From Kitasatospora viridis (GTDB lineage Bacteria > Actinomycetota > Actinomycetes > Streptomycetales > Streptomycetaceae), in NCBI RefSeq assembly GCF_007829815.1, contig NZ_VIWT01000001.1, positions 3,867,501-3,931,500 on the forward strand: a DNA stretch of 64,000 bases, given 5' to 3'. Positions 22,963 through 31,897 of this stretch are shown piece by piece. Made by a program: the position numbers and the translations under genes. Positions within the stretch are counted from its first letter, which is position 1. Each line of letters starts with the position of its first letter. Under the pieces are notes generated by a model. The model was not told the DNA's origin and did not search any database. It saw nothing but the letters and a program-made list of their open reading frames with translations.

Positions 22963-23826
22963 CTACCCGGCCATCGCAGCACGCGGCACGGCGGCCGCGC
23001 CCCGCTCGCCGACGGCGGCGACCAGCTCGCGGACGTGCCGCACGGCCCGCGAACGGGAGTGGAACGCCAGGGTGAGGCTGCGCGGTTCCGGTCCGCCGAC
23101 CTCGACGGTCAGCCGGTAGCCCGGCCGCTTGCGGATCCGGCGCACGATGACCGCCACCACGGTCCCGACGGCGAGCAGCACGGCGGCCACCAGCCCGACC
23201 AGGATGCCGTCGGGGAGGATCGTGGCGCTCCAGTTGAGGTGCACTCCGTTGGGACCGCGCAGCCGGACCGTCACCGGGACGCCGTCCGGCCCGACGACCG
23301 GTTCCTGCAGCGGCTTCCCGTCCATCTGGTCCGGGTTCCCGGCCAGCACGGCCAAGGTGGCCGGCCCGGTGGCACCTCGGCGCCCGACAGCGGCGGTGCG
23401 CATCGCGAGGATCCGCCGGCCGACCGCCTCCACCTTCTTCCGGTCCTGGCCCACCGTGGACCGCACCGACAGCTCCCGGCCGTCGCGCAGTCGCAGCACG
23501 ATCAGCCAGAAGTCGGTCCCGTTGCTCCGCCGGCCGTCGCGGATCGCCACCTCCTCGACGTCCTGCCAGCCGGTGCGCCGGGGGCGGAAGCCGTTCCGCT
23601 CAGTCAGGCCGTTCCGGTCGATGACCAGCCCCAGGCGCGCCATCAGGAAGCAGAAGGTCAGGCAGAAGAACCCGAGGACCGCCGAGAACACCTTCCCGCC
23701 GATCGACGGCATGAACAGCCCGGGGGCCTCCAGTGCGAAGAACAGCGCGAACGCGGCCACCAGCAGGAACCGCACCGGATCGTAACTCTTGACCGGTCTC
23801 ATCGAACCGAGCTTGTCGGTCACCAC
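22963..23826 (-). CDS. PH-like-domain membrane protein
   Basis: A 287-aa predicted membrane protein. Hydrophobic segments lie at about 19-36, 43-66 and 213-235. Between the second and third is a beta-rich part (GWQDVEEVAIRDG and following) resembling bacterial PH domains, and a charged C-terminal tail follows. GTG at 23826 is preceded by a G-tract that can serve as ribosome binding site. Function unknown; no obvious operon partner. Confidence 0.65.
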   Translation of the reverse strand: MVTDKLGSMRPVKSYDPVRFLLVAAFALFFALEAPGLFMPSIGGKVFSAVLGFFCLTFCFLMARLGLVIDRNGLTERNGFRPRRTGWQDVEEVAIRDGRRSNGTDFWLIVLRLRDGRELSVRSTVGQDRKKVEAVGRRILAMRTAAVGRRGATGPATLAVLAGNPDQMDGKPLQEPVVGPDGVPVTVRLRGPNGVHLNWSATILPDGILVGLVAAVLLAVGTVVAVIVRRIRKRPGYRLTVEVGGPEPRSLTLAFHSRSRAVRHVRELVAAVGERGAAAVPRAAMAG

Positions 23827-23868
23827 GCCGAACCCCCCCTGTCACTGATGCGGTGTCATGCTAGAAGA

Positions 23869-24705
23869 TCAACTGAGCCCCTCGAACGGTTCCCGATTGG
23901 CCGCCGCCCACTCCCCGAAACTCCGCGCCGGGCGCCCGGTGATCCGCTCCACCGCGTTGGTCACCGGCGCCGGTACGCCGACGGCGGCCTCGGCCGCGTC
24001 CAGCAGGGCGCTCAGCACTGGCTCGGGCAGCCACGCCGCGCGCCGCTCCAGGGCCTGCTCCCGGCTCAACTCCTCGACCCGCAGCTCCCGTCCGAGTGCC
24101 GCGCCCAGCTCGGCGACCACCTCGCGCAGCCGCATCGAGCGCGGGCCGGTCAGCACCTGCATCCGGGCCCGGTGCGCCCGGCCGGTCAGCAGCTCGGCCG
24201 CCACCGCGGCCACGTCGTCCGGGTGGATCGGGTTGAACTGCGCCTCGGGAAAGGCGATTTCGACCGTGCCCGTGGACCCGACGGAACCCGCCCAGTCCCG
24301 CGCCGCGTTGGTCGCCAGCCAGCTCGGGTACAGCACCGTGTACCCCAACCCGGAGGCGTCCAGGGCCCGTTCGACCGCCCGGTGGGCCAGCCCGAGCGCC
24401 CGGTCGTGCTCGTGCGCCTCGTAGGCGGCGGGGGAGGAGAGCAGCACCACGTGCCGCACGCCGGCCTCGCCCGCCGCGCGGAGGAACCCGTCGACGGGGC
24501 CGCGCGCCGGGTAGAGGAAGACCGCCTCGACGCCGCGCAGCGCCCGTTCCGCCTGCTCGGCCGGGGCGGTGAGGTCCAGCTCGACGAGCCCGTCCCCGCC
24601 CGCCGCCGCCCGGGCGGACCCGCGCACCGCGTGCCCGCGCTGCGCCAACAGCCTGAACAGTCGCCCGCCGAGGTTGCCCCGGGCTCCGGTGACGAGGATG
24701 GTCAT
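23869..24705 (-). CDS. NmrA-like NAD(P)-binding SDR protein
   Basis: A 278-aa atypical short-chain dehydrogenase. The nucleotide-binding motif TGARGNLG (residues 6-13) matches the NmrA/YtfG group, and the YxxxK of classical SDRs is not evident. Likely a redox-sensing or quinone-reductase-like protein. ATG at 24705 follows AGGAG by 5 nt. It is divergent from a MarR gene only 63 bases away with a short palindrome between, so the pair is probably co-regulated. Confidence 0.85.
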   Translation of the reverse strand: MTILVTGARGNLGGRLFRLLAQRGHAVRGSARAAAGGDGLVELDLTAPAEQAERALRGVEAVFLYPARGPVDGFLRAAGEAGVRHVVLLSSPAAYEAHEHDRALGLAHRAVERALDASGLGYTVLYPSWLATNAARDWAGSVGSTGTVEIAFPEAQFNPIHPDDVAAVAAELLTGRAHRARMQVLTGPRSMRLREVVAELGAALGRELRVEELSREQALERRAAWLPEPVLSALLDAAEAAVGVPAPVTNAVERITGRPARSFGEWAAANREPFEGLS

Positions 24706-24734
24706 CGCGACTCCTGTCGAATGGAGCAATATAT

Positions 24735-24748
24735 CTTTGACTGCAAAG
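24735..24748. promoter_or_regulatory. Candidate MarR operator
   Basis: CTTTG (24735-24739), ACTG, CAAAG (24744-24748) inside an AT-rich stretch between the divergent NmrA-like and MarR genes. It is 30 nt from the NmrA-like start and 21 nt from the MarR start, placed to control both. Confidence 0.5.
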
Positions 24749-24768
24749 GTAAATTGGAGGCTGACGAA

Positions 24769-25248
24769 GTGTCAACAGAAGCCCGGGACACACCGGACAC
24801 GCCCGACCTGGACGACCTGGACGACGCGGTGCGCGCCCTGCTGCTGCTCATGCCCCGGCTTGTCGCCCGGGCCAAGCGGCTGCCCGTCCCCGAGCCGCTG
24901 CAGCCGCTCGCCCTCGGGCCGCGCCACCTCTCGCTGCTCTCCTACCTACTGCTCGATGGCCCGATGACGGTCAACGAGCTCGCCGCCCGGCTGGAGGTCG
25001 CCCCGACCACGGTGAGCCTGCTGCTCGCCGAGCTCAGCGAGAAGGGCGTGCTGGAGCGCCGCGCCGACGAGACCGACCGCCGCCGCCGGATCGTCAGCAT
25101 CACCGGATCCGCGCGGCCCGCGATCGAGCGGTGGCTCTCGCCGGGGGCCGCGGCCTGGCGCGGCGCGCTCGCCGACCTGACGCCCGCTCAGCGCCTGCTC
25201 TTCGTCGACACCCTGCGCGCCTACGAGAGCGGCGTCGGAACCACCTGA
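24769..25248 (+). CDS. MarR-family transcriptional regulator
   Basis: A 159-aa winged-helix regulator. The DNA-binding part includes MTVNELAARLEVAPTTVS and the wing DETDRRRRIV, both typical of MarR. The GTG at 24769 is chosen over the ATG at 24721 because GGAGG lies 8 nt upstream and the extra 16 codons would cover the candidate operator. It probably represses itself and the divergent NmrA-like gene. Confidence 0.88.
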   Translation: MSTEARDTPDTPDLDDLDDAVRALLLLMPRLVARAKRLPVPEPLQPLALGPRHLSLLSYLLLDGPMTVNELAARLEVAPTTVSLLLAELSEKGVLERRADETDRRRRIVSITGSARPAIERWLSPGAAAWRGALADLTPAQRLLFVDTLRAYESGVGTT

Positions 25249-25287
25249 GGTCCACTCAGCACCCGCCCGGCACCCACCAGGCACCCG

Positions 25288-25641
25288 CTAACGCCGCACC
25301 TCGTTGATCAGCCTGCGCCGCGCGCCGCGCCCGCGCGGCAGCCACATCTCCACCTGCTGGCCCTTGCAGAACAACTCGATCCGGTACGGCAGCACGCCGA
25401 CCAGCCGCAGCACCGCCGCGAACGGCGCGAGCGCCAGCCGCAGGGCGAACTCGACCAGCCACAGCGCGCTCATCACGGTGATCGCGATCAGCGCCGGCAG
25501 CCCGATCAGCAGGGAGATCGGGTCGTCCCCGAGGCCGTCCGGCAGCATGTCGACCGCGGGGCCGGGGTTGACCCGGCGGAACCAGGCGAGCCGCCGCTGC
25601 CGCAGCGTCCACTTGTTGCCCTTGGCGTCATGCCACTTCAT
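25288..25641 (-). CDS. Small membrane protein
   Basis: A 117-aa protein with a basic N-terminus, one long hydrophobic segment (about 43-85, possibly two passes) and an Arg-rich C-terminal tail. No family recognised. ATG at 25641. It is convergent with the MarR gene. Confidence 0.6.
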   Translation of the reverse strand: MKWHDAKGNKWTLRQRRLAWFRRVNPGPAVDMLPDGLGDDPISLLIGLPALIAITVMSALWLVEFALRLALAPFAAVLRLVGVLPYRIELFCKGQQVEMWLPRGRGARRRLINEVRR

Positions 25642-25830
25642 CGCGCGCCCCCGCTCGCCGCACTGCTCTCCCCCGACAGGGGGCGAATATGCCAGAGGTG
25701 GCTGCCGGTGTCACCGGAAGGATGAGGAAAGCTCAAATCTCGCACAGATCCACCCCTCGGCCGGGTAGGTGTGTGTTCGACGGGGGTAGCGTCCCTGACA
25801 AGGGGAGGTCGGCTTGGGGGAGGTGGCACC

Positions 25831-26139
25831 GTGCCGGAGTCGTCGCAGTGGCCGTTGGTGTGGAGCGGGTTCCTGCTGATCGCCGTGAGCGTGCGCCTGG
25901 CCGTCACCGTGCGCTCGCACCGGCACCGCAGGCTGCGCGCGCCGCAACGGCCGAGCCACCTGGAGTGGCTGCCGGGGGTGGGCGGCCTGATCGCGGTGGC
26001 CGACGCCGGACCGCGGATCCTCGGCGCCGACGGCACCGTGCTCGCGGTCGCGGCCGAGCTGGCCCGGGTGGCAGTGGCGGGCGGGCTGGCCCTGCTGCTC
26101 TACGGCGGGATCGTGCTGGTCCGGCGGCTGCGGGGCTGA
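25831..26139 (+). CDS. Small membrane protein
   Basis: A 102-aa protein starting with GTG at 25831 behind GGGAGG. Hydrophobic segments lie at about 9-25 and 72-96, with a basic loop (RSHRHRRLRAP) between. Unknown function. Confidence 0.55.
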   Translation: MPESSQWPLVWSGFLLIAVSVRLAVTVRSHRHRRLRAPQRPSHLEWLPGVGGLIAVADAGPRILGADGTVLAVAAELARVAVAGGLALLLYGGIVLVRRLRG

Positions 26140-26244
26140 ACGGGCGGCCGCCGGCCGCGCTGACCGATCGGTTGCCGGGTCGCAGCCGAAAAGTGATCCC
26201 GCCGCCTCCAGGGCTGCGGGGGGCCATGCGGCAGAATCGTCAGC

Positions 26245-26907
26245 ATGACCGAATCCGACGGCAAGCCCGACCCCGGCAGAGCCGCCCCCAAAGCCGAGTC
26301 GAGCTACGCCGACCAGGTGTTCCGCTCCACGCCCGGCATGATCTCCGGTGTCCTGCTGCTGCTCGTGGCCGGCTGGCTGGTCGTCGACGCCATGGTGTCC
26401 AGCACCGGCAAGACCCCCTGGGTCGCGCTGGCGGCCGCGCCGGTGTTCGCCTTCCCGGTGATCGCCTACACGCTGCGCCCGTCCGTGCAGCTGGGCCTGG
26501 ACCAGTTGCTGGTGCGCAACCCGCTGCGCACCGTCGTCGTGCCGTGGGCCGCGCTGGACGGGCTGCGCGCCGGGTACTCGGCCGAGGTGACCGCCGGCGG
26601 GCGGACCTTCCAGATGTGGGCCGTCCCGGTCTCGCTGCGCCAGCGGAACAAGGCCAACCGCCGGGTCGCGATGGACCGGGTGGCCGACCCCCGCCAGGGC
26701 CCCAAGCCCCGCCGCGGCGCCGTCCCCGGCGCGCCGGACCCGAACCGCGCCTGGTCCGACCAGGTGGTGGACATCATCCGCGAGCAGGCCGAGCGCAACG
26801 CCGTGCGGCCGACCGCCAAGGGCGAGGTCGTGGTCCGCTGGTGCTGGTGGGTGATCGCGCCCACCCTGGCCGCGCTCGCCGTGCTGATCGTGCTGATCGC
26901 GGTCTGA
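26245..26907 (+). CDS. PH-domain membrane protein
   Basis: A 220-aa protein with two N-proximal transmembrane segments (about 32-50 and 58-75), a PH-like beta domain (about 80-130, with VVPWAALDGLRAG) and a C-terminal transmembrane segment (about 198-219). This matches the small actinobacterial PH-domain membrane protein family (low-molecular-weight antigen 6-like). Function unknown. It ends 10 nt before a strong bidirectional terminator. Confidence 0.75.
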   Translation: MTESDGKPDPGRAAPKAESSYADQVFRSTPGMISGVLLLLVAGWLVVDAMVSSTGKTPWVALAAAPVFAFPVIAYTLRPSVQLGLDQLLVRNPLRTVVVPWAALDGLRAGYSAEVTAGGRTFQMWAVPVSLRQRNKANRRVAMDRVADPRQGPKPRRGAVPGAPDPNRAWSDQVVDIIREQAERNAVRPTAKGEVVVRWCWWVIAPTLAALAVLIVLIAV

Positions 26908-26917
26908 CCAACCGCTC

Positions 26918-26960
26918 CATATGCCGAAAGGGCCCCCGACGGGGGCCCTTTCGGCATATG
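26918..26960. terminator. Bidirectional terminator, 20-bp perfect stem
   Basis: The arms 26918-26937 and 26941-26960 are perfect reverse complements with a GAC loop, lying between the convergent PH-domain gene and phosphosugar mutase gene. It lacks a clear T-tract, as is common in Streptomyces. Confidence 0.9.
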
Positions 26961-26968
26961 AGGACCGG

Positions 26969-28648
26969 TCAGATCCCGGCAGCCGCCGCCAGGTCCCGCT
27001 TCAGCGCGCCCAGCAGCCCGGCCGCCCGCTCCCGCGCCCCGGCCAGCTCGTCGGCCGCGCCGACCGGCAGCACGACCTCCAGGTAGCACTTCAGCTTCGG
27101 CTCGGTGCCGGACGGCCGGACCACGATCCGGGCCCCGCGCACGCCCTCGCCGGCCAGGTAGTAGCGCAGCCCGTCGGTGGGCGGCAGCTCGGCCGAACCC
27201 GCCGCCAGGTCGTCGGCCCGGGTGACCGCCAGCCCGGCCAGCGCCGTCGGCGGCCGCTCGCGCAGCCGGCGCATCGCGGCGCCGATCAGCGAGAGGTCCT
27301 CGACCCGGGCGGACAGCTGGTCGGTGGCGTGCAGGCCGTGGGTCAGCGCGAGCTCGTCCAGCAGGTCGGTCAGCGTGCGGCCGTCCCGCTTGAGGCCGGC
27401 GGCCAGCTCGGCGACCACCAGCGCGGCGGTGATGCCGTCCTTGTCGCGCACGCCCTGCGGGTCCACGCAGTAGCCGAGCGCCTCCTCGTAGCCGTAGCGC
27501 AGGCCCTCGGCCCGGGCGATCCACTTGAAGCCGGTCAGCGTCTCCGCGTAGTCCAGGCCGGCCGACTCGGCGATCCGGCCCAGCAGGGTGGCCGAGACGA
27601 TGGTGGTGGCGAAGGTGCCGGCGGCGCCCTTGGCGGCCAGCGCGGCGCCGAGCAGCGCGCCGACCTCGTCGCCGCGCAGCATCCGCCAGCCGCCCGGCGC
27701 GGCGGCGTCCGGCACGGCCACCGCGCAGCGGTCGGCGTCCGGGTCGTTGGCGATCACCAGGTCGGGGCGGACCTCGGCGGCGGTCGCGAAGGACAGGTCC
27801 ATCGCGCCCGGCTCCTCCGGGTTGGGGAAGGCCACGGTCGGGAACTCGGGGTCCGGCTCGGCCTGCGCGGCGACCACGGTCGGGGCCGGGAAGCCGGCCT
27901 GCTTCCAGGCGGTCAGCAGGGTGTCCCGGCCGACGCCGTGCAGCGGGGTGTAGACGACCTCCAGGGCGCGCGGGCCGTCCGGGTCGAGCACGGTGGCGGC
28001 GCGGGCCAGGTAGGCGTCCAGCACCTCGTCACCGAGCAGCTGCCAACCGGCGGCGGTCTCGTCGGCCAGCGGCACCTGGTCGAGCGAGGCGATCGCGTCG
28101 ATCTCGGCGGCGATCTGCCCGTCCGCCGGCGGCACGATCTGCGAACCGTCGCCCAGGTACACCTTGTAGCCGTTGTCCTGCGGCGGGTTGTGACTGGCCG
28201 TCACCATCACGCCGGCCGCCGCGCCGAGCTCGCGGATCGCGAACGCCAGCACCGGGGTGGGCAGCGGGCGGGGCAGCAGCGCGGCGCGCAGCCCGGCGCC
28301 GACCATCACGGCGGCGGTGTCCCGGGCGAACTCGGCGGACATGTGCCGGGCGTCGTAGCCGATCACCACCAGGTCGCCCGCGCCGGTGGCGCGCAGGTGG
28401 GCGGCCAGCCCGGCGGCGGCCCGGATCACCACGGCGCGGTTCATCCGCATCGGTCCGGCGCCCAGCTCGCCGCGCAGGCCGGCGGTGCCGAACTGCAGGC
28501 GGTCGGCGAACCGCTCGGCCAGCCCGGCCCAGTCGTCGCCCGCCTCGGCGGCGGCCAGCAGACCGGCCAGCTCGGTGCGGGTCGCCGGGTCGGGGTCCTC
28601 GGCCAGCCACTGCTGGACCCGGGCCTTGAGGGTGGTGGTGTCGGCCAT
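26969..28648 (-). CDS. Phosphosugar mutase (phosphomannomutase/phosphoglucomutase family)
   Basis: A 559-aa alpha-D-phosphohexomutase. All four family signatures are visible: phosphoserine loop TASHNPP, metal loop DPDADR, sugar-recognition segment GYEEALGY and phosphate-binding RPSGTEPK near the C-terminus. The length fits the long actinobacterial form (about 550 aa), which can also act on pentose phosphates. It is downstream of the purine nucleoside phosphorylase gene on the same strand, so interconverting ribose 1- and 5-phosphate is a plausible role (inference). Confidence 0.92.
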   Translation of the reverse strand: MADTTTLKARVQQWLAEDPDPATRTELAGLLAAAEAGDDWAGLAERFADRLQFGTAGLRGELGAGPMRMNRAVVIRAAAGLAAHLRATGAGDLVVIGYDARHMSAEFARDTAAVMVGAGLRAALLPRPLPTPVLAFAIRELGAAAGVMVTASHNPPQDNGYKVYLGDGSQIVPPADGQIAAEIDAIASLDQVPLADETAAGWQLLGDEVLDAYLARAATVLDPDGPRALEVVYTPLHGVGRDTLLTAWKQAGFPAPTVVAAQAEPDPEFPTVAFPNPEEPGAMDLSFATAAEVRPDLVIANDPDADRCAVAVPDAAAPGGWRMLRGDEVGALLGAALAAKGAAGTFATTIVSATLLGRIAESAGLDYAETLTGFKWIARAEGLRYGYEEALGYCVDPQGVRDKDGITAALVVAELAAGLKRDGRTLTDLLDELALTHGLHATDQLSARVEDLSLIGAAMRRLRERPPTALAGLAVTRADDLAAGSAELPPTDGLRYYLAGEGVRGARIVVRPSGTEPKLKCYLEVVLPVGAADELAGARERAAGLLGALKRDLAAAAGI

Positions 28649-28695
28649 CGCTAACTCCGCTACTCGGTGGTCGTCAGTGGTCAGGGAACGGGAAC

Positions 28696-28725
28696 GGCCC
28701 GGGGCCCCTCAGGGGCACCCGGGCC
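28696..28725. terminator. Intercistronic hairpin
   Basis: 13 base pairs with one bulged A and a TCA loop, arms 28696-28708 and 28712-28725, between the purine nucleoside phosphorylase stop and the mutase start. It is placed to attenuate read-through or to stabilise the upstream message. Confidence 0.6.
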
Positions 28726-28735
28726 TGGTGCGGCG

Positions 28736-29572
28736 TCAGATCCGCTCCAGCACCTTCGCCAGCAGCTCGCCCATCCGCTCGGCGGAGGCCTTGCCGGCCT
28801 CCAGCACCTCGGCGTGGTTGAGCGGCTCGCCGGTGATGCCGGCGGCCAGGTTGGTGACCAGCGAGATGCCCAGCACCTCGGAGCCGGCCTCGCGGGCGGC
28901 GATCGCCTCCAGCGTGGTGGACATGCCGACCAGCTCGCCGCCGATCACCCGGGCCATGTTGACCTCGGCCGGGGTCTCGTAGTGCGGGCCGCGGAACTGC
29001 ACGTAGACGGCCTCGTCCAGGGTCGGGTCGACCTCCTTGCAGAGCGCGCGCAGCCGCTTGGAGTAGAGGTCGGTCAGGTCGACGAAGTTGGCGCCGACGA
29101 TCGGGGAGTCCGCGGTCAGGTTGATGTGGTCGCTGATCAGCACCGGCTGGCCGGGCACCCAGCCCTGGCGCAGGCCGCCGCAGCCGTTGGTCAGCACGAT
29201 GGTCCCGCAGCCGGCCGCGGCGGCGGTGCGCACGCCGTGCACCACGGTGGCCACGCCGTGGCCCTCGTAGTAGTGGTTGCGGCCGAGGAAGATCAGCGCG
29301 CGCTTGTCGCCCGAATCCTCGCTGGCGATCTTCACGGAGCGGATCTTGCCCGCGTGGCCGGCCACGGCGGGGGCCGGGAAGCCCGGCAGGTCGGTGACGG
29401 AGATTTCCGCCACCGTCTCGCCCAGGGCATCGGCGGCCGGCACCCAGCCGGAGCCCATCACCAGGGCGACGTCGTGGCGCTCGGCACCGGTCAGCTCGCG
29501 CAGGCGGGCAGCGGCGGCCTGGGCGGCGGCATAGGGGTCGGCGGACACGGCGGTCTGAGGAGAAGCGTTCAC
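28736..29572 (-). CDS. punA: Purine nucleoside phosphorylase
   Basis: A 278-aa trimeric-type purine nucleoside phosphorylase, which splits (deoxy)inosine and (deoxy)guanosine to base and ribose 1-phosphate. Visible motifs: GSGWVP (phosphate loop), the GRNHYYEGH segment, NGCGGL, and [11 protein letters not shown] followed by [11 protein letters not shown], which hold purine and sugar. GTG at 29572 is the likely start, though its ribosome binding site is weak. It is followed by the phosphosugar mutase. Confidence 0.93.
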   Translation of the reverse strand: MNASPQTAVSADPYAAAQAAAARLRELTGAERHDVALVMGSGWVPAADALGETVAEISVTDLPGFPAPAVAGHAGKIRSVKIASEDSGDKRALIFLGRNHYYEGHGVATVVHGVRTAAAAGCGTIVLTNGCGGLRQGWVPGQPVLISDHINLTADSPIVGANFVDLTDLYSKRLRALCKEVDPTLDEAVYVQFRGPHYETPAEVNMARVIGGELVGMSTTLEAIAAREAGSEVLGISLVTNLAAGITGEPLNHAEVLEAGKASAERMGELLAKVLERI

Positions 29573-29734
29573 ACCGCCGAGGATAGACAAGAAATTCCTA
29601 CGCGCGTAGAACAACCTGCTCCACCATGCCGGATCGTTACCAGGTTGACCCGAAAGCACCTGCTTTGGCCGGTGTACGACAACCCGCTTCGGAGGAAACT
29701 CCAGTTGTCCCCGCGGTGGCCCGCGCCACCCGGC

Positions 29735-30172
29735 TCAGCAGGGGCGGCGGCGCAGGTCCAGCACGTAGTCGTGCGGGGCGCCGGCGCTCTCCGCGGCGTC
29801 CGCGATCAGGCCGAGGTAGCGGGCGGCGGGCAGGCCGCCCTCGTAGTCGTTCAGCACGTAGGTCCAGACCGGCACCTCGCCGTCCAGGGTGTGCGCCCGC
29901 AGCCGCACCTTGCGGTAGATGCCGAGCTGCAGGCCCTCCCAGCGGTCCAGGCCCTCCAGGTCCATCGGGGCGATGTCGTAGAGCGAGACGAAGACCTGCT
30001 CCTTCTCGTCCTCCACCACGGTGGCCAGCGAGCCCTCCCAGCCCAGCTGCTCGCCGCCGAAGGTCAGCCGCCAGCCGTCCAGCCAGCCCGTTCCGCGCAG
30101 CGGGGAGTGCGGGGCGCGCCGGCTCATCTGCCGGGCGTCGAGGTTCGTGGCATACGCGGCGTAGAGCGACAT
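29735..30172 (-). CDS. Gamma-glutamylcyclotransferase-like protein
   Basis: A 145-aa protein of the GGCT/AIG2 fold. The N-terminal YAAYATNLD matches the family's YGxN substrate loop, with GWRLTFGG downstream and YVLNDYEGG later. The catalytic Glu of the family may lie in LYDIAPMDLEGLD. Possible roles are turnover of gamma-glutamyl compounds. ATG at 30172. Confidence 0.75.
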   Translation of the reverse strand: MSLYAAYATNLDARQMSRRAPHSPLRGTGWLDGWRLTFGGEQLGWEGSLATVVEDEKEQVFVSLYDIAPMDLEGLDRWEGLQLGIYRKVRLRAHTLDGEVPVWTYVLNDYEGGLPAARYLGLIADAAESAGAPHDYVLDLRRRPC

Positions 30173-30329
30173 GGGCGCCAGCCTACGGGAGTTGACCGGC
30201 GGCCCGGTCGCCGCCCGCCCGCCGGCCCGACCGCCCCGGCGGCGCGGCACCCGACACGCCCGCCCGGGCGCTGCGCCAAGCGGGAGCCCGCTGTTCGCAC
30301 CTGACGCGGCGTGCGGGACAATGGTGCAC

Positions 30330-31757
30330 GTGACTCGGATCGTGATCATCGGTGGCGGACCCGGCGGCTACGAGGCGGCCCTGGTGGCGGCCCAGCTCGG
30401 CGCGGAGGTGACCGTCGTCGATCGCGACGGTCTGGGCGGGGCGGCGGTGCTGACCGACTGCGTGCCGTCCAAGACCCTGATCGCCACCGCCGAGGTGATG
30501 ACCGGTTTCGACGCCTCCTACCAGGAGCTCGGCATCACCCTGGACGGCGAGAACGAGCGCCCGATCAGCGTGGACCTCGGCAAGGTCAACCGACGGGTCA
30601 AGCGGCTGGCGATCGCCCAGTCGCACGACATCACCCAGTCGGTCACCCGGGCCGGCGTCACCGTGCTGCGCGGCACCGGCCGGCTCGGCGGCGGCGGCCA
30701 GTCGGCCGACGGCTCGCGCGAGGTCCTGGTCACCGCCCCCGACGGCAGCACCCAGTCGCTGCGCGCCGACGCGGTGCTGATCGCCACCGGCGTGCACCCC
30801 CGGGAGGCGCCCGACGCCCGCCCGGACGGCGAGCGGATCCTCAACTGGACCCAGCTCTACGACCTGGAGGAGCTGCCCGCCGAGCTGATCGTGGTCGGCT
30901 CCGGCGTCACCGGCGCCGAGTTCGCCGGCGCCTACCAGGCGCTCGGCTCCAGCGTCACCCTGGTCTCCAGCCGCGACCGGGTGCTCCCGGGCGAGGACCC
31001 GGACGCGGCCGGCGTGCTGGAGGACGTCTTCCGCCGCCGCGGCATGAACGTGATGAGCCGGCTGCGCGCCGAGCGCGCCAAGCGAGTGGGCGACCGGGTC
31101 GAGGTGACCCTCTCCAACGGCGAGGTGATCAGCGGCACGCACTGCCTGATCGCGATCGGCTCCATTCCCAACACCGCCGGGCTCGGCCTGGAGGAGGCCG
31201 GCGTCAAGCTGACCGAGTGGGGCCAGATCAAGGTGGACCGGGTCTCCCGCACCTCCGCCCCCGGCGTCTACGCGGCCGGCGACTGCACCGGCGTCTTCAT
31301 GCTCGCCTCGGTGGCCGCCATGCAGGGCCGGATCGCGATGTACCACGCGCTCGGCGACGCGGTGCAGCCGCTGAACCTGAAGACCATCGCCTCCAACATC
31401 TTCACCGACCCGGAGATCGCCACGGTCGGCTACACCGCCGCCGACGTCTCCTGCGGAAAGATGGACGCGGTCGAGGTGAAGCTCCCGCTGCGCGGCAACC
31501 CGCGGGCCAAGATGCAGGGCATCCGGGACGGCTTCGTGAAGCTGTTCTGCCGCCCCGGCACCGGCATCGTGGTCGGCGGCGTGGTGGTCGCGCCGCGCGC
31601 GAGCGAACTGATTCACTCGATTTCGCTCGCGGTCGACAACAGCTTGACGGTCGAGCAGGTGGCGAGCGCCTTCACGGTCTACCCCTCGCTGTCCGGTTCG
31701 ACCGCCGAAGCGGCTCGCCAGCTGCACATTCGCAAGCGGGCCGAGAGCGAATCCTGA
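30330..31757 (+). CDS. lpdA: NAD(P)H quinone reductase, LpdA family
   Basis: A 475-aa two-dinucleotide-fold flavoprotein that aligns through its length with mycobacterial LpdA (Rv3303c), a quinone reductase once annotated as lipoamide dehydrogenase. FAD motif GGGPGGYE (about 7-14), second nucleotide loop VGSGVTGAEF, and FAD motif YAAGDCTG are visible. The redox-active CxxxxC of true lipoamide dehydrogenases is missing (LTDCVPSK has one Cys). GTG at 30330 gives the conserved VTRIVI start; ATG at 30321 is an alternative. Confidence 0.9.
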   Translation: MTRIVIIGGGPGGYEAALVAAQLGAEVTVVDRDGLGGAAVLTDCVPSKTLIATAEVMTGFDASYQELGITLDGENERPISVDLGKVNRRVKRLAIAQSHDITQSVTRAGVTVLRGTGRLGGGGQSADGSREVLVTAPDGSTQSLRADAVLIATGVHPREAPDARPDGERILNWTQLYDLEELPAELIVVGSGVTGAEFAGAYQALGSSVTLVSSRDRVLPGEDPDAAGVLEDVFRRRGMNVMSRLRAERAKRVGDRVEVTLSNGEVISGTHCLIAIGSIPNTAGLGLEEAGVKLTEWGQIKVDRVSRTSAPGVYAAGDCTGVFMLASVAAMQGRIAMYHALGDAVQPLNLKTIASNIFTDPEIATVGYTAADVSCGKMDAVEVKLPLRGNPRAKMQGIRDGFVKLFCRPGTGIVVGGVVVAPRASELIHSISLAVDNSLTVEQVASAFTVYPSLSGSTAEAARQLHIRKRAESES

Positions 31758-31897
31758 TCGTTTCACCCCGTCGCCCGGGTGGTTCGCCCGGACGGCGGGG
31801 GTGCGCCGGGGCATGTCGGCGCGCATTGTAAGGGTGCGCGCCGCGTAAGGGTGAGCAGTTCCTGTTACTAGCGGCAAACGCCTGAAAGCCGACCGTC

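Noticed and set aside
30330..31757. Dihydrolipoamide dehydrogenase
   Set aside because: The CxxxxC redox pair is absent and the whole length matches LpdA-type quinone reductases.
31758..31830. GC-rich dyad after lpdA as terminator
   Set aside because: Pairing between the arms is broken by several mismatches; not convincing.
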